This document shows positions 53,668-63,777 of a stretch of DNA of 64,000 nucleotides, in pieces (within the stretch, counting starts at the first letter, position 1; the number at the start of each line of letters is the position of its first letter). The position numbers and the translations under genes were made by a program. The stretch lies in assembly GCF_030538655.1 (NCBI RefSeq), contig NZ_JAUNTO010000004.1:62001-126000 (forward strand), in the 5' to 3' direction. Source of the DNA: Paracoccus sp. (in: a-proteobacteria). GTDB lineage: Bacteria > Pseudomonadota > Alphaproteobacteria > Rhodobacterales > Rhodobacteraceae. The notes below the pieces were generated by a model, which did no database searches, was not told the DNA's origin, and saw only the letters and a program-made list of their open reading frames with translations.

Positions 53668-55479
53668 ATGGCGCGCGCTCCCTTGTTACAACTCACCGGC
53701 ATTTCGCTGACCTTCGGCGGCAATCCTGTTTTCGACGACCTGTCGCTGACCGTTCAGCAGGGCGACCGGGTGGCTTTGGTCGGGCGCAACGGGTCGGGCA
53801 AATCGACGCTGATGAAGGTGATGGCCGGGTTGGTGGAACCTGACAGCGGCGCGGTTGTGACGCCTGCGGGCACCCGTGTCGGCTATATGGAACAAGACCC
53901 CGATCTGTCCGGTTTTGCCAGCTTGGGTGATTTCGCCCGCGCCGGTCTGCCCGAGGACGAAGGCTATCGCGTTGAAATGGCAGCCGAAGGTCTAGGATTC
54001 GATCCCGCCCGCCCAGTGGCCACCGCGTCCGGCGGGGAACGCCGCCGCGCCGCGCTGGCGCGTCTGCTGGCCGAGGCGCCCGACCTGATGTTGCTGGACG
54101 AGCCGACCAACCATCTGGACATTCAGGCCATCGGCTGGCTGGAATCGTATCTGTCGGAAACGCGTGCCGCCTTTGTGCTGATCAGCCACGACCGCGCTTT
54201 TCTGCGGGCGCTGACCCGCGCGACGTTGTGGATCGACCGGGGCGAGGTGCGGCGTCAGGACAGGGGCTTTGACGGTTTCGAGGACTGGCGCGAAGAAACC
54301 TGGGCTGCCGAGGATGAGGCCCGGCACAAGCTGGACCGCAAGATCAAGGCCGAAGCCCGTTGGGCGGTCGAGGGCATCAGTGCCCGGCGCAAGCGCAATC
54401 AGGGCCGCGTGCGGGCGCTGGCCGCGCTGCGGGCCGAGCGTGCCAGCCAGATCCGGCGGCAGGGCACGGCAGCGATGGCGCTGGACGCCGGGCCGCAATC
54501 GGGCAAGCGCGTGATCGAGGCGCGCGGCATCAGCAAGGCTTTTGGCGACCGGGTGATCCTGCGCCCCTTTGACCTGCGCGTGCTGCGCGGCGACCGTGTG
54601 GCCTTCGTCGGCCCGAATGGTGCCGGAAAGACCACGCTTATCAAAATGTTGACGGGCGAAATCCCGCCCGATACCGGCACGGTGACGCATGGCACCAATC
54701 TGGAGATCGCCGTATTCGATCAGGCCCGCGCCGCCATCAATCCCGATGTCAGCCTGTGGGATGCGCTGACCGGCGATCCTTCGATGCGGGTGTCGGGGCG
54801 GGCGGATCAGGTGATGGTGCGCGGCAATCCGCGCCATGTCGTTGGTTATCTGAAAGATTTTCTGTTCGACGAGGCGCAGGCCCGCGCCCCTGTGGGCAGC
54901 CTGTCAGGCGGCGAAAAGGCGCGGCTGCTGCTGGCGCGGATCATGGCGCGCCCGTCCAACCTGTTGGTGCTGGACGAGCCGACCAACGATCTGGACGTGG
55001 AAACCCTTGATTTGTTGCAGGATATTCTGGGCGAATACGAAGGCACTGTGCTGCTGGTCAGCCATGACCGTGATTTTATCGACCGCGTGGCCGATACCAC
55101 CATCGCGATGGAGGGTGATGGTCGCGCCGTCATCTATCCCGGTGGGTGGAGCGATTACCGCGCGCAGCGCCCCGCCGATGCGGTTGCGCCCGCTGCCGTG
55201 CCCGCCCCGGCGGCGGCCTCTGCGGCGGCTCCGGCCCGCCCCAAGCCTGCGCGCGAAGGGCTGAGCTTCACCGAAAAGCACCGGCTTGAGGCGCTGCCCG
55301 CGATCATGGAGCGGCTTGAGGCGGAAATCGGAAAATTGTCAGAATTTTTGTCCGATCCCGAACTGTTCACCACTGCCCCGGCGAAATTCGCCAAAGCATC
55401 CGAGGCTTTGGCAGAACGGCAGGCCGCGCTGGCCGCTGCCGAAGAGGAATGGCTGGAACTGGCCGAACGGGCAGATTGA
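53668..55479 (+). CDS. ABC-F family ATPase (Uup-like)
   Basis: A 603-residue soluble protein with two nucleotide-binding domains and no membrane helices. Domain 1: GRNGSGKST, signature ASGGE, LLLDEPTNHLD. Domain 2: GPNGAGKTT, LSGGE, VLDEPTNDLD. A linker between them and an alanine/proline-rich stretch followed by a C-terminal coiled coil (after about 540) match Uup, which acts on ribosomes or replication intermediates. The first signature has Ala in place of Leu. Divergent from the iron-type binding protein gene. Confidence 0.92.
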   Translation: MARAPLLQLTGISLTFGGNPVFDDLSLTVQQGDRVALVGRNGSGKSTLMKVMAGLVEPDSGAVVTPAGTRVGYMEQDPDLSGFASLGDFARAGLPEDEGYRVEMAAEGLGFDPARPVATASGGERRRAALARLLAEAPDLMLLDEPTNHLDIQAIGWLESYLSETRAAFVLISHDRAFLRALTRATLWIDRGEVRRQDRGFDGFEDWREETWAAEDEARHKLDRKIKAEARWAVEGISARRKRNQGRVRALAALRAERASQIRRQGTAAMALDAGPQSGKRVIEARGISKAFGDRVILRPFDLRVLRGDRVAFVGPNGAGKTTLIKMLTGEIPPDTGTVTHGTNLEIAVFDQARAAINPDVSLWDALTGDPSMRVSGRADQVMVRGNPRHVVGYLKDFLFDEAQARAPVGSLSGGEKARLLLARIMARPSNLLVLDEPTNDLDVETLDLLQDILGEYEGTVLLVSHDRDFIDRVADTTIAMEGDGRAVIYPGGWSDYRAQRPADAVAPAAVPAPAAASAAAPARPKPAREGLSFTEKHRLEALPAIMERLEAEIGKLSEFLSDPELFTTAPAKFAKASEALAERQAALAAAEEEWLELAERAD

Positions 55480-55537
55480 TTTCTTTTAAGCTTATCGTAA
55501 CATTTTCATGTCAGGCTGACCAAAACGGAGGGCTGAT

Positions 55538-55654
55538 ATGCTGTTGATTTCTATTCTTGCCACCGCTGGCCTGTTGCTGGTTCCCGTCATTTTGCCGCGC
55601 GTCCGCCCGCGCAAGATTGCGCTGGTGCCGGGGCTGCGGCGCTGGCTGCACTGA
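55538..55654 (+). CDS. 38-residue membrane peptide
   Basis: The reading frame MLLISILATAGLLLVPVILP continues with RVRPRKIALVPGLRRWLH and stops. It has one hydrophobic helix (2-20) then a basic tail. GGAGGGC lies at good distance before the ATG. Nothing about its function is known to me. It lies between the ABC-F gene and the CoA transferase gene and is too short for most gene callers. Confidence 0.55.
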   Translation: MLLISILATAGLLLVPVILPRVRPRKIALVPGLRRWLH

Positions 55655-55740
55655 CGAAAGGCTTGCACCCGCCCTGTTGCTGTCCGCAAACTGGCAATGG
55701 TTTTGCGGGGTAATCCTGTCCGCTGCCGCAAGGGGAGCAC

Positions 55741-56802
55741 ATGACGGTTCTGGACGGTTTGCGCGTGGTGGAAATCGCGGGCCTTGGCCCTACGCCATTC
55801 GCGGCGATGTGGCTGGCCGATCACGGGGCCGATGTGATCCGCATCACCCGCCCCGGCGCCCGGCATGTGTTGGGGCTGGAACGGGATGTGCTGGACCGGG
55901 GTCGCGACTGGCTGGAGCTGGACCTCAAGTCCCCGGCAGGCGTGGCCACAGCCCGCCGCCTGATCACCCGCGCCGATGCCATGATCGAGGGGATGCGCCC
56001 CGGTGTGATGGAACGGCTGGGCTTGGGGCCGGGCGATTTTCCCGAAAACCCCCGGCTGGTTTACGGGCGGATGACGGGCTGGGGACAGCATGGGCCTTTG
56101 GCGCATTCCGCCGGGCATGACCTGACCTATCTCGCCATTACCGGCGCGTTGCATGCCATTGGCCCGGCAGATCATCCGGTGCCGCCGCTGAACCTGCTGG
56201 GCGATTTCGCGGGCGGCTCGATGTATCTGGTCGCCGGGATGCTGGCAGCGATCTGGCGCGCGCAGCGGACCGGACAGGGGCAGGTGGTGGATGCGGCGAT
56301 CAGCGATGGCGTCGCGCATCTGATGGCGATGATTTCCGGGATGCGTGCGGCGGGCGCGTGGCATGACCGACGCGGCGCGAACTTGCTGGACGGGGCCGCG
56401 CCCTATTATACCGTCTATGAATGTGCCGACGGTCGGCATCTGGCCATCGGCGCGATCGAGCCGCAGTTCTGGGCCGAATTACTGCACCATCTGGGGATTG
56501 ACCCGGCCGATCTGCCCGACCGTGCCGATCCCGGCAACTGGCCTGCGATCCGCGCGCGTCTGGCCGCGATCATCGTTACCCGTTCGCGCGACGACTGGGC
56601 TGCGCTGCTGGAGGGCACCGATGCCTGCGCTGCCCCTGTCCTGTCGATGGACGAAGCGCCGCATCATCCGCATATGGCGGCGCGCGGCAGCTATGCCGGG
56701 GCCGAACCCGCGCCTGCGCCGCGGCTGTCGGCCAGCCCTGCCACGCTGCGGCAGGGGCGGGCGATTGCGGCGGCTCAGGCTCTGGCCCGCTGGCAGGGTT
56801 GA
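55741..56802 (+). CDS. CaiB/BaiF CoA transferase family protein (racemase-like)
   Basis: A 353-residue class III CoA transferase. N-terminal [20 protein letters not shown] and the [20 protein letters not shown] segment resemble alpha-methylacyl-CoA racemase (Amacr), in which the His-Asp pair deprotonates the acyl-CoA. It could be a racemase for branched-chain acyl-CoAs or a CoA transferase. GGGGAGC is close to the start. The stop codon TGA is part of the -35 box of the next gene's promoter. Confidence 0.9.
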   Translation: MTVLDGLRVVEIAGLGPTPFAAMWLADHGADVIRITRPGARHVLGLERDVLDRGRDWLELDLKSPAGVATARRLITRADAMIEGMRPGVMERLGLGPGDFPENPRLVYGRMTGWGQHGPLAHSAGHDLTYLAITGALHAIGPADHPVPPLNLLGDFAGGSMYLVAGMLAAIWRAQRTGQGQVVDAAISDGVAHLMAMISGMRAAGAWHDRRGANLLDGAAPYYTVYECADGRHLAIGAIEPQFWAELLHHLGIDPADLPDRADPGNWPAIRARLAAIIVTRSRDDWAALLEGTDACAAPVLSMDEAPHHPHMAARGSYAGAEPAPAPRLSASPATLRQGRAIAAAQALARWQG

Positions 56803-56828
56803 CATGTTGAATCGCGAATATGGTATAA
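56799..56828 (+). promoter_or_regulatory. Strong sigma-70 promoter of the MBL/SulP operon
   Basis: A perfect TTGACA (56799-56804) and GTATAA (56823-56828) are 18 bases apart. The -35 box overlaps the stop of the CoA transferase gene. GAATAT (56816), the palindrome GAATATTC (56845-56852) and GTATTC (56865-56870) follow and could form an operator. Confidence 0.65.
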
Positions 56829-56887
56829 GGTGCAGCAAGGGGGAGAATATTCCGCGAAATCGGGGTATTCAGGAACAAGAGGTCAGG

Positions 56888-57772
56888 ATGAGCCGCTATC
56901 CCGTGAATATGACCCTCCACCCCGAGGTGAGCGGCTTTTTCGACGAAGCGACCCATACCATCAGCTATATCGTCAAAGATCCCGGTTCGGATGCCTGTGC
57001 GATCATCGATTCCGTCATGGACATCGACTATGCCGCCGGGCGGATCAGCCATGATCATGCCGACCAGTTGATCGCGGCAATTCTGGATCGCGGGCTGCGG
57101 CTGGAATGGATCATCGAAACCCATGTCCACGCCGACCACCTGTCCGCCGCGCCCTATATTCAGGATCGTCTGGGCGGCCAGATCGGTATCGGCGAAAACA
57201 TCCTGATCGTGCAGGACACTTTTGGGAAAATCTTCAACGAAGGGACAGGGTTTCAGCGCGATGGCAGCCAGTTTGACCGGCTGTTCGCCGATGGTGACAC
57301 TTATCAGATCGGCAGCATGACCTGCTTTGCCATCCATACCCCCGGCCATACGCCTGCCTGCATGACTCATGTGGTGGGCGATGCGGCTTTTGTGGGCGAT
57401 ACGCTGTTCATGCCTGACGGCGGCAGCGCGCGGGCCGATTTTCCCGGTGGCGATGCCGGGGTGCTGTATGACAGCATCCAAAAGGTGCTGTCGCTGCCCG
57501 ATGATATGCGGCTGTTCATATGTCACGATTACGGCCCCGAGGGGCGCGATATTGCATGGGAAACCACCGTAGCTGCGCAAAAGGCCCATAACATCCATGT
57601 TGGCGGCGGGCGCGACCGGGCCGGGTTCGTGCAGCTGCGCCAGGCGCGCGATGCGACGCTGGACATGCCGCGCCTGATCCTGCCCTCGCTGCAAGTCAAC
57701 ATGCGCGCGGGCGAGATACCGACCGATGCCGACGGGCGCCCTGTGCTCAAGGTGCCGGTGAACGGGCTGTAG
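56888..57772 (+). CDS. MBL-fold hydrolase, persulfide dioxygenase-like (ETHE1/Blh)
   Basis: The 294-residue protein has the metal site H79-x-H81-x-D83-H84 (THVHADH), further ligands in HTPGHTPAC and in VGDTLFMPDG, and a C-terminal HDYGPEGRDIAWETT typical of the Blh/ETHE1 group. These proteins oxidise glutathione persulfide to sulfite and work in sulfide detoxification. The ATG at 56888 has AAGAGG upstream. A SulP transporter gene starts 4 bases after its stop, which fits export or uptake of an inorganic sulfur anion. In other proteobacteria such pairs are often under an ArsR-type BigR repressor; no regulator gene is present here. Confidence 0.88.
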   Translation: MSRYPVNMTLHPEVSGFFDEATHTISYIVKDPGSDACAIIDSVMDIDYAAGRISHDHADQLIAAILDRGLRLEWIIETHVHADHLSAAPYIQDRLGGQIGIGENILIVQDTFGKIFNEGTGFQRDGSQFDRLFADGDTYQIGSMTCFAIHTPGHTPACMTHVVGDAAFVGDTLFMPDGGSARADFPGGDAGVLYDSIQKVLSLPDDMRLFICHDYGPEGRDIAWETTVAAQKAHNIHVGGGRDRAGFVQLRQARDATLDMPRLILPSLQVNMRAGEIPTDADGRPVLKVPVNGL

Positions 57773-57775
57773 GCG

Positions 57776-59518
57776 GTGGCACGGGGGCTGTCGCGCTATG
57801 TGCCGGTGCTGGATTGGGGGCGGCGCTATGACCGGCGCAAGCTGGCGGGCGATCTGCTGGCGGCGCTGATCGTCGCGATCATGCTGATCCCGCAATCGCT
57901 GGCCTATGCGATGCTGGCCGGGCTGCCGCCACAGGCGGGGATCTATGCCTCGATCCTGCCGATTGTGCTGTATGCGATGTTCGGCACCAGCCGCGCGCTG
58001 GCCGTGGGGCCGGTGGCGGTGGTGTCACTGATGACGGCGGCGGCAGTGGGGCAGGTGGCGCAGGCGGGGACCATGGGCTATGCTACCGCGGCGCTGACTC
58101 TGGCCTTGCTGTCGGGGTTGCTGCTGCTGGCCATGGGGCTGTTCCGACTGGGTTTTCTGGCGAATTTCCTGTCGCATCCGGTGATCGCGGGGTTCATCAC
58201 CGCGTCGGGCATTCTGATCGCGGTGGGGCAGGTGCGGCATCTGCTGGGCATCGCGGGCGGAGGCCAGACCCTGCCCGAGATTCTGCCGCCGCTGTTCGCC
58301 AATCTGGGGCAGGTGAACCCATGGACGGTGGCCATCGGCCTGCCGGTGCTGCTGTTTCTGTGGTGGGCGCGCAAGGGTGCACGGCCTGCGCTGCGCCGCG
58401 CCGGTTTGTCTGACGTTCCGGCCACGGTGCTGGCGCGCGCGGTGCCGGTGGTGGCGGTCGCGCTGAGCACGCTGGTGGTGATGCTGTTCGATCTGGGCGC
58501 GCGCGGGGTTGCCGTCGTTGGCGTGGTGCCGCAGGGGTTGCCGCCATTCACCATGCCTGACCTGTCGCCCGCCTTGATGGGGGCGCTGTTGGTGCCTGCG
58601 GCGCTGATCTCGGTCGTGGGGTTTGTCGAGTCCATATCCGTCGCGCAGACGCTGGCGGCGCGGCGGCGCGAGAGGATCGACCCGAATCAGGAACTGATCG
58701 GCCTTGGCATGGCCAATATCGGCGCGGGCTTTACCGGCGGCTATCCGGTGACGGGCGGTTTTGCGCGCTCGGTGGTGAATGATGATGCGGGGGCGGAAAC
58801 ACCGGCGGCGGGGGCCTTTGCCGCCGCAGGACTGGCGGTTGCGGCGCTGTTGCTGACGCCGCTGATCGCTGATCTGCCGGTGGCGACGCTGGCGGCGACC
58901 ATCATCGTCGCGGTGCTGGCGCTGGTGGATTTCAGCCTTTTGCGCCGGGCCTGGGCCTATAGCCGCGCCGATTTTGCCGCCGTTGCCGGGACGATTGCGG
59001 TGACGCTGATGCTGGGGGTGGAAACGGGGGTCATCGCCGGGGTGGCACTGTCGGTGGCGCTGCATCTGTTCAAGACATCGCGCCCGCATGTCGCCGAGGT
59101 GGGGCTGGTGCCCGGCACCCAGCATTTTCGGAACATGCTGCGCCACGATGTGCTGACCGCCCCGCATCTGCTGACCATCCGCATCGACGAAAGCCTGTAT
59201 TTCGCCAATGCCCGCTTTCTTGAGGATGACCTGCTGGACCGGGTGACGGGTCATCAGCAGATCCGGCATGTGGTGCTGATGTGTTCGGCGGTGAATGCCA
59301 TCGACCTGTCGGCGTTGAAAAGCCTTGAGGCGCTGAATGCGCGGCTGTCCGAAATGGGCGTCACGCTGCATCTGTCCGAGGTGAAAGGCCCGGTCATGGA
59401 CAAGCTGCGCCGCTCGCATTTTCTGGATGATCTGTCGGGCCGTGTGTTCCTGTGTCAATTCGACGCCATGCGCGCGCTGGTGCCCGAAGCTGCGGATTTT
59501 GGCAAACAAAAAGCCTGA
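57776..59518 (+). CDS. SulP family inorganic anion transporter
   Basis: The 580-residue protein has the SulP membrane domain ([20 protein letters not shown] near residues 33-52, [19 protein letters not shown] helix, [21 protein letters not shown]) and a C-terminal STAS domain (about 440-560). SulP proteins carry sulfate or bicarbonate. The start is GTG, four bases after the MBL gene stop, so it is almost certainly co-transcribed. Sulfite produced by the MBL enzyme and oxidised to sulfate would be the natural partner substrate; this is inference. Confidence 0.92.
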   Translation: MARGLSRYVPVLDWGRRYDRRKLAGDLLAALIVAIMLIPQSLAYAMLAGLPPQAGIYASILPIVLYAMFGTSRALAVGPVAVVSLMTAAAVGQVAQAGTMGYATAALTLALLSGLLLLAMGLFRLGFLANFLSHPVIAGFITASGILIAVGQVRHLLGIAGGGQTLPEILPPLFANLGQVNPWTVAIGLPVLLFLWWARKGARPALRRAGLSDVPATVLARAVPVVAVALSTLVVMLFDLGARGVAVVGVVPQGLPPFTMPDLSPALMGALLVPAALISVVGFVESISVAQTLAARRRERIDPNQELIGLGMANIGAGFTGGYPVTGGFARSVVNDDAGAETPAAGAFAAAGLAVAALLLTPLIADLPVATLAATIIVAVLALVDFSLLRRAWAYSRADFAAVAGTIAVTLMLGVETGVIAGVALSVALHLFKTSRPHVAEVGLVPGTQHFRNMLRHDVLTAPHLLTIRIDESLYFANARFLEDDLLDRVTGHQQIRHVVLMCSAVNAIDLSALKSLEALNARLSEMGVTLHLSEVKGPVMDKLRRSHFLDDLSGRVFLCQFDAMRALVPEAADFGKQKA

Positions 59519-59556
59519 GCTTTCCTTGGCGTCGCAGCTGTTTTAGACCCTGCTGC

Positions 59557-60162
59557 ATGGACAGGGATTTTCCTTTTGCGCTGCGCGGGCAGCGGATCGG
59601 TTTGCTGGGCGGGTCGTTCGATCCTGCGCACGAAGGTCATGTGCGCATCACCGAAGAAGCCTTGCGCCGGTTTGGGCTGGATCGGGTGTGGTGGCTGGTC
59701 AGCCCCGGCAATCCGCTGAAAGAGCGGGGGCCGGCGCCCTTGGCGCAGCGGATGGCTGTGGCGCGGGCGATCATGCGCGATCCGCGTGTGACGGTGACGG
59801 GGATCGAGGCGGCTTTGGGCACGCGGATGACGGCGGATACGATTGCGGCCTTGCAGGCGCGCTATCCGGGGGTGCGCTTTGTGTGGCTGATGGGGGCCGA
59901 TAATCTGGTGCAGTTCAATCGCTGGGATCGCTGGCGCGAGATTGCGGCGCGGGTGCCGATTGGGGTGATCGCGCGGCCCGGATCGCGGCTGCGGGCGCGT
60001 CTGTCGCCTGCGGCGCAGATCATGGCGCGCTGGCGGCTGCCCGAATCGCAGGCGCGGCGGCTGGGGTCGGCCAAGGCTCCGGCGTGGGTGTTGGTGAATG
60101 TGCCGATGTCGAACCTGTCCTCGACCGCTATTCGGGCGCGGCAACAGGCGATGGCGCGATGA
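59557..60162 (+). CDS. nadD: Nicotinate-nucleotide adenylyltransferase
   Basis: NadD makes deamido-NAD from nicotinate mononucleotide and ATP. The 201-residue protein has [17 protein letters not shown] with the HxGH motif near the N-terminus and the late LSSTAIR. The ATG at 59557 gives [19 protein letters not shown]. Its stop overlaps the start of dacB (ATGA). This nadD-dacB order occurs in several Rhodobacterales as far as I know. Confidence 0.94.
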   Translation: MDRDFPFALRGQRIGLLGGSFDPAHEGHVRITEEALRRFGLDRVWWLVSPGNPLKERGPAPLAQRMAVARAIMRDPRVTVTGIEAALGTRMTADTIAALQARYPGVRFVWLMGADNLVQFNRWDRWREIAARVPIGVIARPGSRLRARLSPAAQIMARWRLPESQARRLGSAKAPAWVLVNVPMSNLSSTAIRARQQAMAR

Positions 60163-61553
60163 GACTGGGGCGGCGTGGTTTTCTGCTGGGTGCGGCGCTG
60201 CTGCCTTTGGCCGCGCGGGCCGAGGGGCTGGCGATGCGTCCTTTGCCGCGCCCGGTGCCGGGCAGTGCGGCGATCATTGGCCGCGCCGGTCTGGCCGGTG
60301 TGGTGGAATATGCCGTGCTGGATTCAGCCAGTGGCGAAATTCTGGACAGCAGCGGTCAGCAGGGGGCTTTGCCACCGGCCAGCACGCTGAAATCGCTGAC
60401 GGCGATCTATGCGCTGGACCGGCTGGGGGCGCAGCACCGATTCCGCACGCGGGTGATCCGCGCGGGGGATATGCTGGTGCTGGCGGGCGGCGGTGATCCG
60501 CATCTGGATACGGACGGGCTGGATGCGCTGGCCGCTGATCTGGTGGCGGCGGGGGGGCGCAGCCCTGCGCGCTTTGCCGTCTGGGGCGGGGCTTTGCCGC
60601 GATCCGGGCAGATCGCCATCGGGCAGGCGGCGCATCTGCCCTATAACCCGGCGCTGTCGGGGATGATCCTGAATTTCAACCGTGTGCATCTGGGCTGGCG
60701 GCGCAACGGGGCCAGGTATGACATGCAGGTGCAGGCCCGTGCCGCGCGGCAGTCACCCCGTGCCTATACCATCCGCGCCGAGGCGGCGGATCAGCAGCCG
60801 GTGTTCAGCTATCTGGGCGAAGGGCCGCCGGAACGGTGGCGGGTATCGCGCGCGGCGCTTGGCGGGCAGGGCAGCCGCTGGCTGCCGGTGCGCCTGCCGG
60901 AACTGTATGCGGGCGACGTGTTTCAGACGCTGTGCCGGGCGCGCGGGCTGGTGCTGCCCGCGCCCGAGGTGATTGACGACCTGCCTGCCGGGAACGAGGT
61001 GGCGGGCCTCGACAGTGCGCCCTTGGTCGGGATCGTGCGGGATATGCTGCGCTTTTCCACCAATATCACCGCCGAGGCGATCGGACTGGCGGCCAGCGGG
61101 GCGGGGTCGCTGGAAACCAGCGGGGCGGCGATGGCCGAATGGCTGCGCGGGCAGGGGGTCGTGGGCGATCTGCGCTTTGCGGATCATTCCGGCCTGTCGG
61201 ACGCCAGCCGGATTTCGCCGCTGACGATGGCGCGGGCTTTGACCGGGCCGGGCCTGCGGTTGGGCTTGGCTGATCTGCTGCGCGACCGGCCCTTTGCCGA
61301 CGATCTGGGGCGCGAGGGGGATCTGCCCGCCCCGATCAGGGCCAAAACCGGGACGCTGAATTTTATATCAAATCTGGCTGGTTATGCCGATGTGCCGCAG
61401 CGGGGGCGGGTGGTGTTTTCCATCGCCTGTGCCGATCCGGCCCGCCGCGCGGGTGCCGCCGGACGCGAACAGGTGCCGGGGGTGGCCACATGGACGCGTG
61501 CCGCGAAACGGCTGCAACACGACCTGATCGCAGGCTGGATGGCGCGACTATAG
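60159..61553 (+). CDS. dacB: D-alanyl-D-alanine carboxypeptidase/endopeptidase (PBP4 type)
   Basis: A 464-residue class C penicillin-binding protein acting on peptidoglycan in the periplasm. It starts with a twin-arginine-like leader ([21 protein letters not shown]). The active-site motifs are S75-x-x-K78 (PPASTLKSL), SxN in FSTNITAEA and KTG in AKTGTLN. It overlaps nadD by four bases and ends 6 bases into the convergent TerB-like gene. Confidence 0.93.
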   Translation: MRLGRRGFLLGAALLPLAARAEGLAMRPLPRPVPGSAAIIGRAGLAGVVEYAVLDSASGEILDSSGQQGALPPASTLKSLTAIYALDRLGAQHRFRTRVIRAGDMLVLAGGGDPHLDTDGLDALAADLVAAGGRSPARFAVWGGALPRSGQIAIGQAAHLPYNPALSGMILNFNRVHLGWRRNGARYDMQVQARAARQSPRAYTIRAEAADQQPVFSYLGEGPPERWRVSRAALGGQGSRWLPVRLPELYAGDVFQTLCRARGLVLPAPEVIDDLPAGNEVAGLDSAPLVGIVRDMLRFSTNITAEAIGLAASGAGSLETSGAAMAEWLRGQGVVGDLRFADHSGLSDASRISPLTMARALTGPGLRLGLADLLRDRPFADDLGREGDLPAPIRAKTGTLNFISNLAGYADVPQRGRVVFSIACADPARRAGAAGREQVPGVATWTRAAKRLQHDLIAGWMARL

Positions 61554-61970
61554 CACGCGGTGACGGACCTGCGCCGACAGTTCAATCGCAGCGGCGTGCA
61601 GGCGGGGGATGTCCAGCTCGTGCCGGATTTCCAGCAGCATTTCGGCCTCGGTCTCGCCCAGGCGGCCATCGGCGGCGGCCACGTCACAGGCCAGCGCATA
61701 GGCGGTTTCATACAGCCGTTGCGGCAGGGCGTCGTGGATCAGGCCGAACAGGGCGTCAAGGCCGTCCTCTTCTTCGAACAGGGTCAGCACGGTCTGGCTG
61801 ATGGCGCGGATGCGGTCGGCGTCATAATTGGCAAAGACCGGCGCATGATCGACCATGCGCTGAATCGCCACCATTTCAGAGGTGCGCATCGTTTCATCCG
61901 AAAAGGAAACGGCGACCATCACCGCCACCAGCGCGTCGCATTCAGAAAAACCGGGGTGTTCGAGGGTCAT
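61548..61970 (-). CDS. TerB-like tellurite resistance family protein
   Basis: A 140-residue all-helical protein with two acidic TerB/DjlA-type motifs, an N-terminal VMVAVSFSDETMRTSEM and a C-terminal ACDVAAADGRLGETEAEML, each carrying Asp/Glu clusters suited to metal binding. Single TerB-like proteins of this kind are common and not proof of tellurite resistance. AGGAG precedes the ATG at 61970. It is convergent with dacB and divergent from lysS. Confidence 0.85.
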   Translation of the reverse strand: MTLEHPGFSECDALVAVMVAVSFSDETMRTSEMVAIQRMVDHAPVFANYDADRIRAISQTVLTLFEEEDGLDALFGLIHDALPQRLYETAYALACDVAAADGRLGETEAEMLLEIRHELDIPRLHAAAIELSAQVRHRVL

Positions 61971-62055
61971 CAATCGCTCCTGCCTTTGGTGTGAAATTAT
62001 TGACCATTGCGTGCCGTTTCAATAAGCCGCGCGACAACACCCAAGGAGAAACGTG

Positions 62056-63639
62056 ATGACCACCCTGCGCGACGCTGCAATGAATTCGAAGGCCTGGCCG
62101 TTCGAGGAGGCGCGGCGGGTGCTGAAACGTTACGAAAAGAAAGACCCGGACAAGGGCTATGTGCTGTTCGAGACGGGTTACGGCCCTTCGGGTCTGCCGC
62201 ATATCGGCACCTTTGGCGAGGTGGCGCGCACGACGATGATCCGCCGCGCGTTCGAGATGATTTCCGACATTCCGACGCGGCTGTTCTGTTTTTCCGACGA
62301 TCTGGACGGGATGCGCAAGGTGCCAGATAACGTGCCGCAGCAAGAGATGCTGCGCCAGCATTTGCAGGAACCATTGACCACTGTGCCGGACCCGTTTGGC
62401 GAATATCCCAGCTTTGGTGATCACAATAATGCCATGCTGCGGCGGTTTCTGGATACCTTTGGTTTCGAATATGAATTCATCAGCGCGACCGAGTTTTACC
62501 GCTCGGGTCAGTTTGATGAAACGCTGCTGAAGGCCTGCGCCAAATATGACGAGATCATGGCGGTGATGCTGGCCAGCTTGCGCGAAGAACGCCAGCAGAC
62601 TTACAGTTGTTTCCTGCCGATCCACCCTGAAACCGGGCGGGTGTTGTATGTGCCGATCAAGCATGTCGATGCCGCGCGCGGCGAGATCACCTTCGATGAC
62701 GAGACGGGCCGCGAATGGGTGCTGCCGGTCACGGGCGGCAATGTGAAACTGCAATGGAAGCCGGATTTCGGCGCGCGTTGGGCCGCGCTGGACGTCGATT
62801 TCGAGATGTATGGCAAGGATCACAGCACCAATACGCCGATTTATGACGGCATTTGCCGTATTCTGGGCGGGCGTGCGCCCGAGCATTTCACCTATGAACT
62901 GTTCCTTGACCAGCATGGGCAAAAGATCAGTAAATCCAAGGGGAACGGCCTTTCTATTGACGAATGGCTGACCTATGCGGCCACCGAAAGCCTGTCCTAT
63001 TTCATGTATCAAAAGCCGAAAACGGCCAAGCGGATGTATTTCGATGTCATCCCCAAGGCGGTGGATGAATACCATCAGCAACTGCGCGCCTACCCGGATC
63101 AGACGCCAGAACAGCAACTGGCGAACCCGGTCTGGCATATTCACGGCGGCAATGTGCCGGCCAGCAATCTGGTGGTGCCGTTCCAGATGCTGCTGAATCT
63201 GGCCTCGGTCGCGGGGGCCAAGGACAAGGACGGGCTGTGGGGCTTTATTCGTCGTTACGCCCCCGATGCCAGCCCGGAAACGCATCCCGATCTGGATCAG
63301 GCTGCGGGCTTTGCGTTGCGCTATTTCAACGATTTCGTCGCGCCGACGCGGCAGTTCCGCCTGCCCATCGATCAGGAGCGCGCGGCGATCAGCGATCTGG
63401 CCGACCGGCTGGCGGCATGGGACGCACCGGCGGACCCCGAAGAATTGCAGTCGATGGTGTTCGCGGTCGGCAAGGACCACGGGTTCGAGCCGCTGCGCGA
63501 CTGGTTCGGGGCGCTGTATCAGGTGCTGCTGGGGGCGGATCAGGGGCCGCGCTTTGGCGGCTTCATCGCGCTGTATGGCGTGGATGAAACGCAGGCGTTG
63601 ATTGCCAAGGCTTTGGCGGGTGATCTGGTAAAGGGCTGA
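62056..63639 (+). CDS. lysS: Lysyl-tRNA synthetase, class I
   Basis: This 527-residue enzyme is the archaeal-type class I LysRS, not the usual class II form. It has a HIGH-like HIGT near residue 55 after [10 protein letters not shown], and a KMSKS-like KISKSKG near 295. The class I form is known in many alphaproteobacteria including Rhodobacter and Rickettsia. AAGGAG at 62043-62048 favours the ATG at 62056; a GTG one codon earlier is possible. It is divergent from the TerB-like gene. Confidence 0.95.
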   Translation: MTTLRDAAMNSKAWPFEEARRVLKRYEKKDPDKGYVLFETGYGPSGLPHIGTFGEVARTTMIRRAFEMISDIPTRLFCFSDDLDGMRKVPDNVPQQEMLRQHLQEPLTTVPDPFGEYPSFGDHNNAMLRRFLDTFGFEYEFISATEFYRSGQFDETLLKACAKYDEIMAVMLASLREERQQTYSCFLPIHPETGRVLYVPIKHVDAARGEITFDDETGREWVLPVTGGNVKLQWKPDFGARWAALDVDFEMYGKDHSTNTPIYDGICRILGGRAPEHFTYELFLDQHGQKISKSKGNGLSIDEWLTYAATESLSYFMYQKPKTAKRMYFDVIPKAVDEYHQQLRAYPDQTPEQQLANPVWHIHGGNVPASNLVVPFQMLLNLASVAGAKDKDGLWGFIRRYAPDASPETHPDLDQAAGFALRYFNDFVAPTRQFRLPIDQERAAISDLADRLAAWDAPADPEELQSMVFAVGKDHGFEPLRDWFGALYQVLLGADQGPRFGGFIALYGVDETQALIAKALAGDLVKG

Positions 63640-63777
63640 TCTGACAGGCGAAAACTGGCTGTTGCGCCGCCTTGTGTTGCAGGGCGCGCGCTGCATTCAG
63701 CGGTTGTTAACCTTTTGGCAACTATTTCTTCACGCATTGCGGGGGCCGCGGTCCCTTTGCTGCGTGGAGAGAGACGG

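Noticed and set aside
61942..63696. 584-codon open frame on the minus strand
   Set aside because: Antisense shadow of lysS, whose HIGT and KISKSKG motifs are clear.
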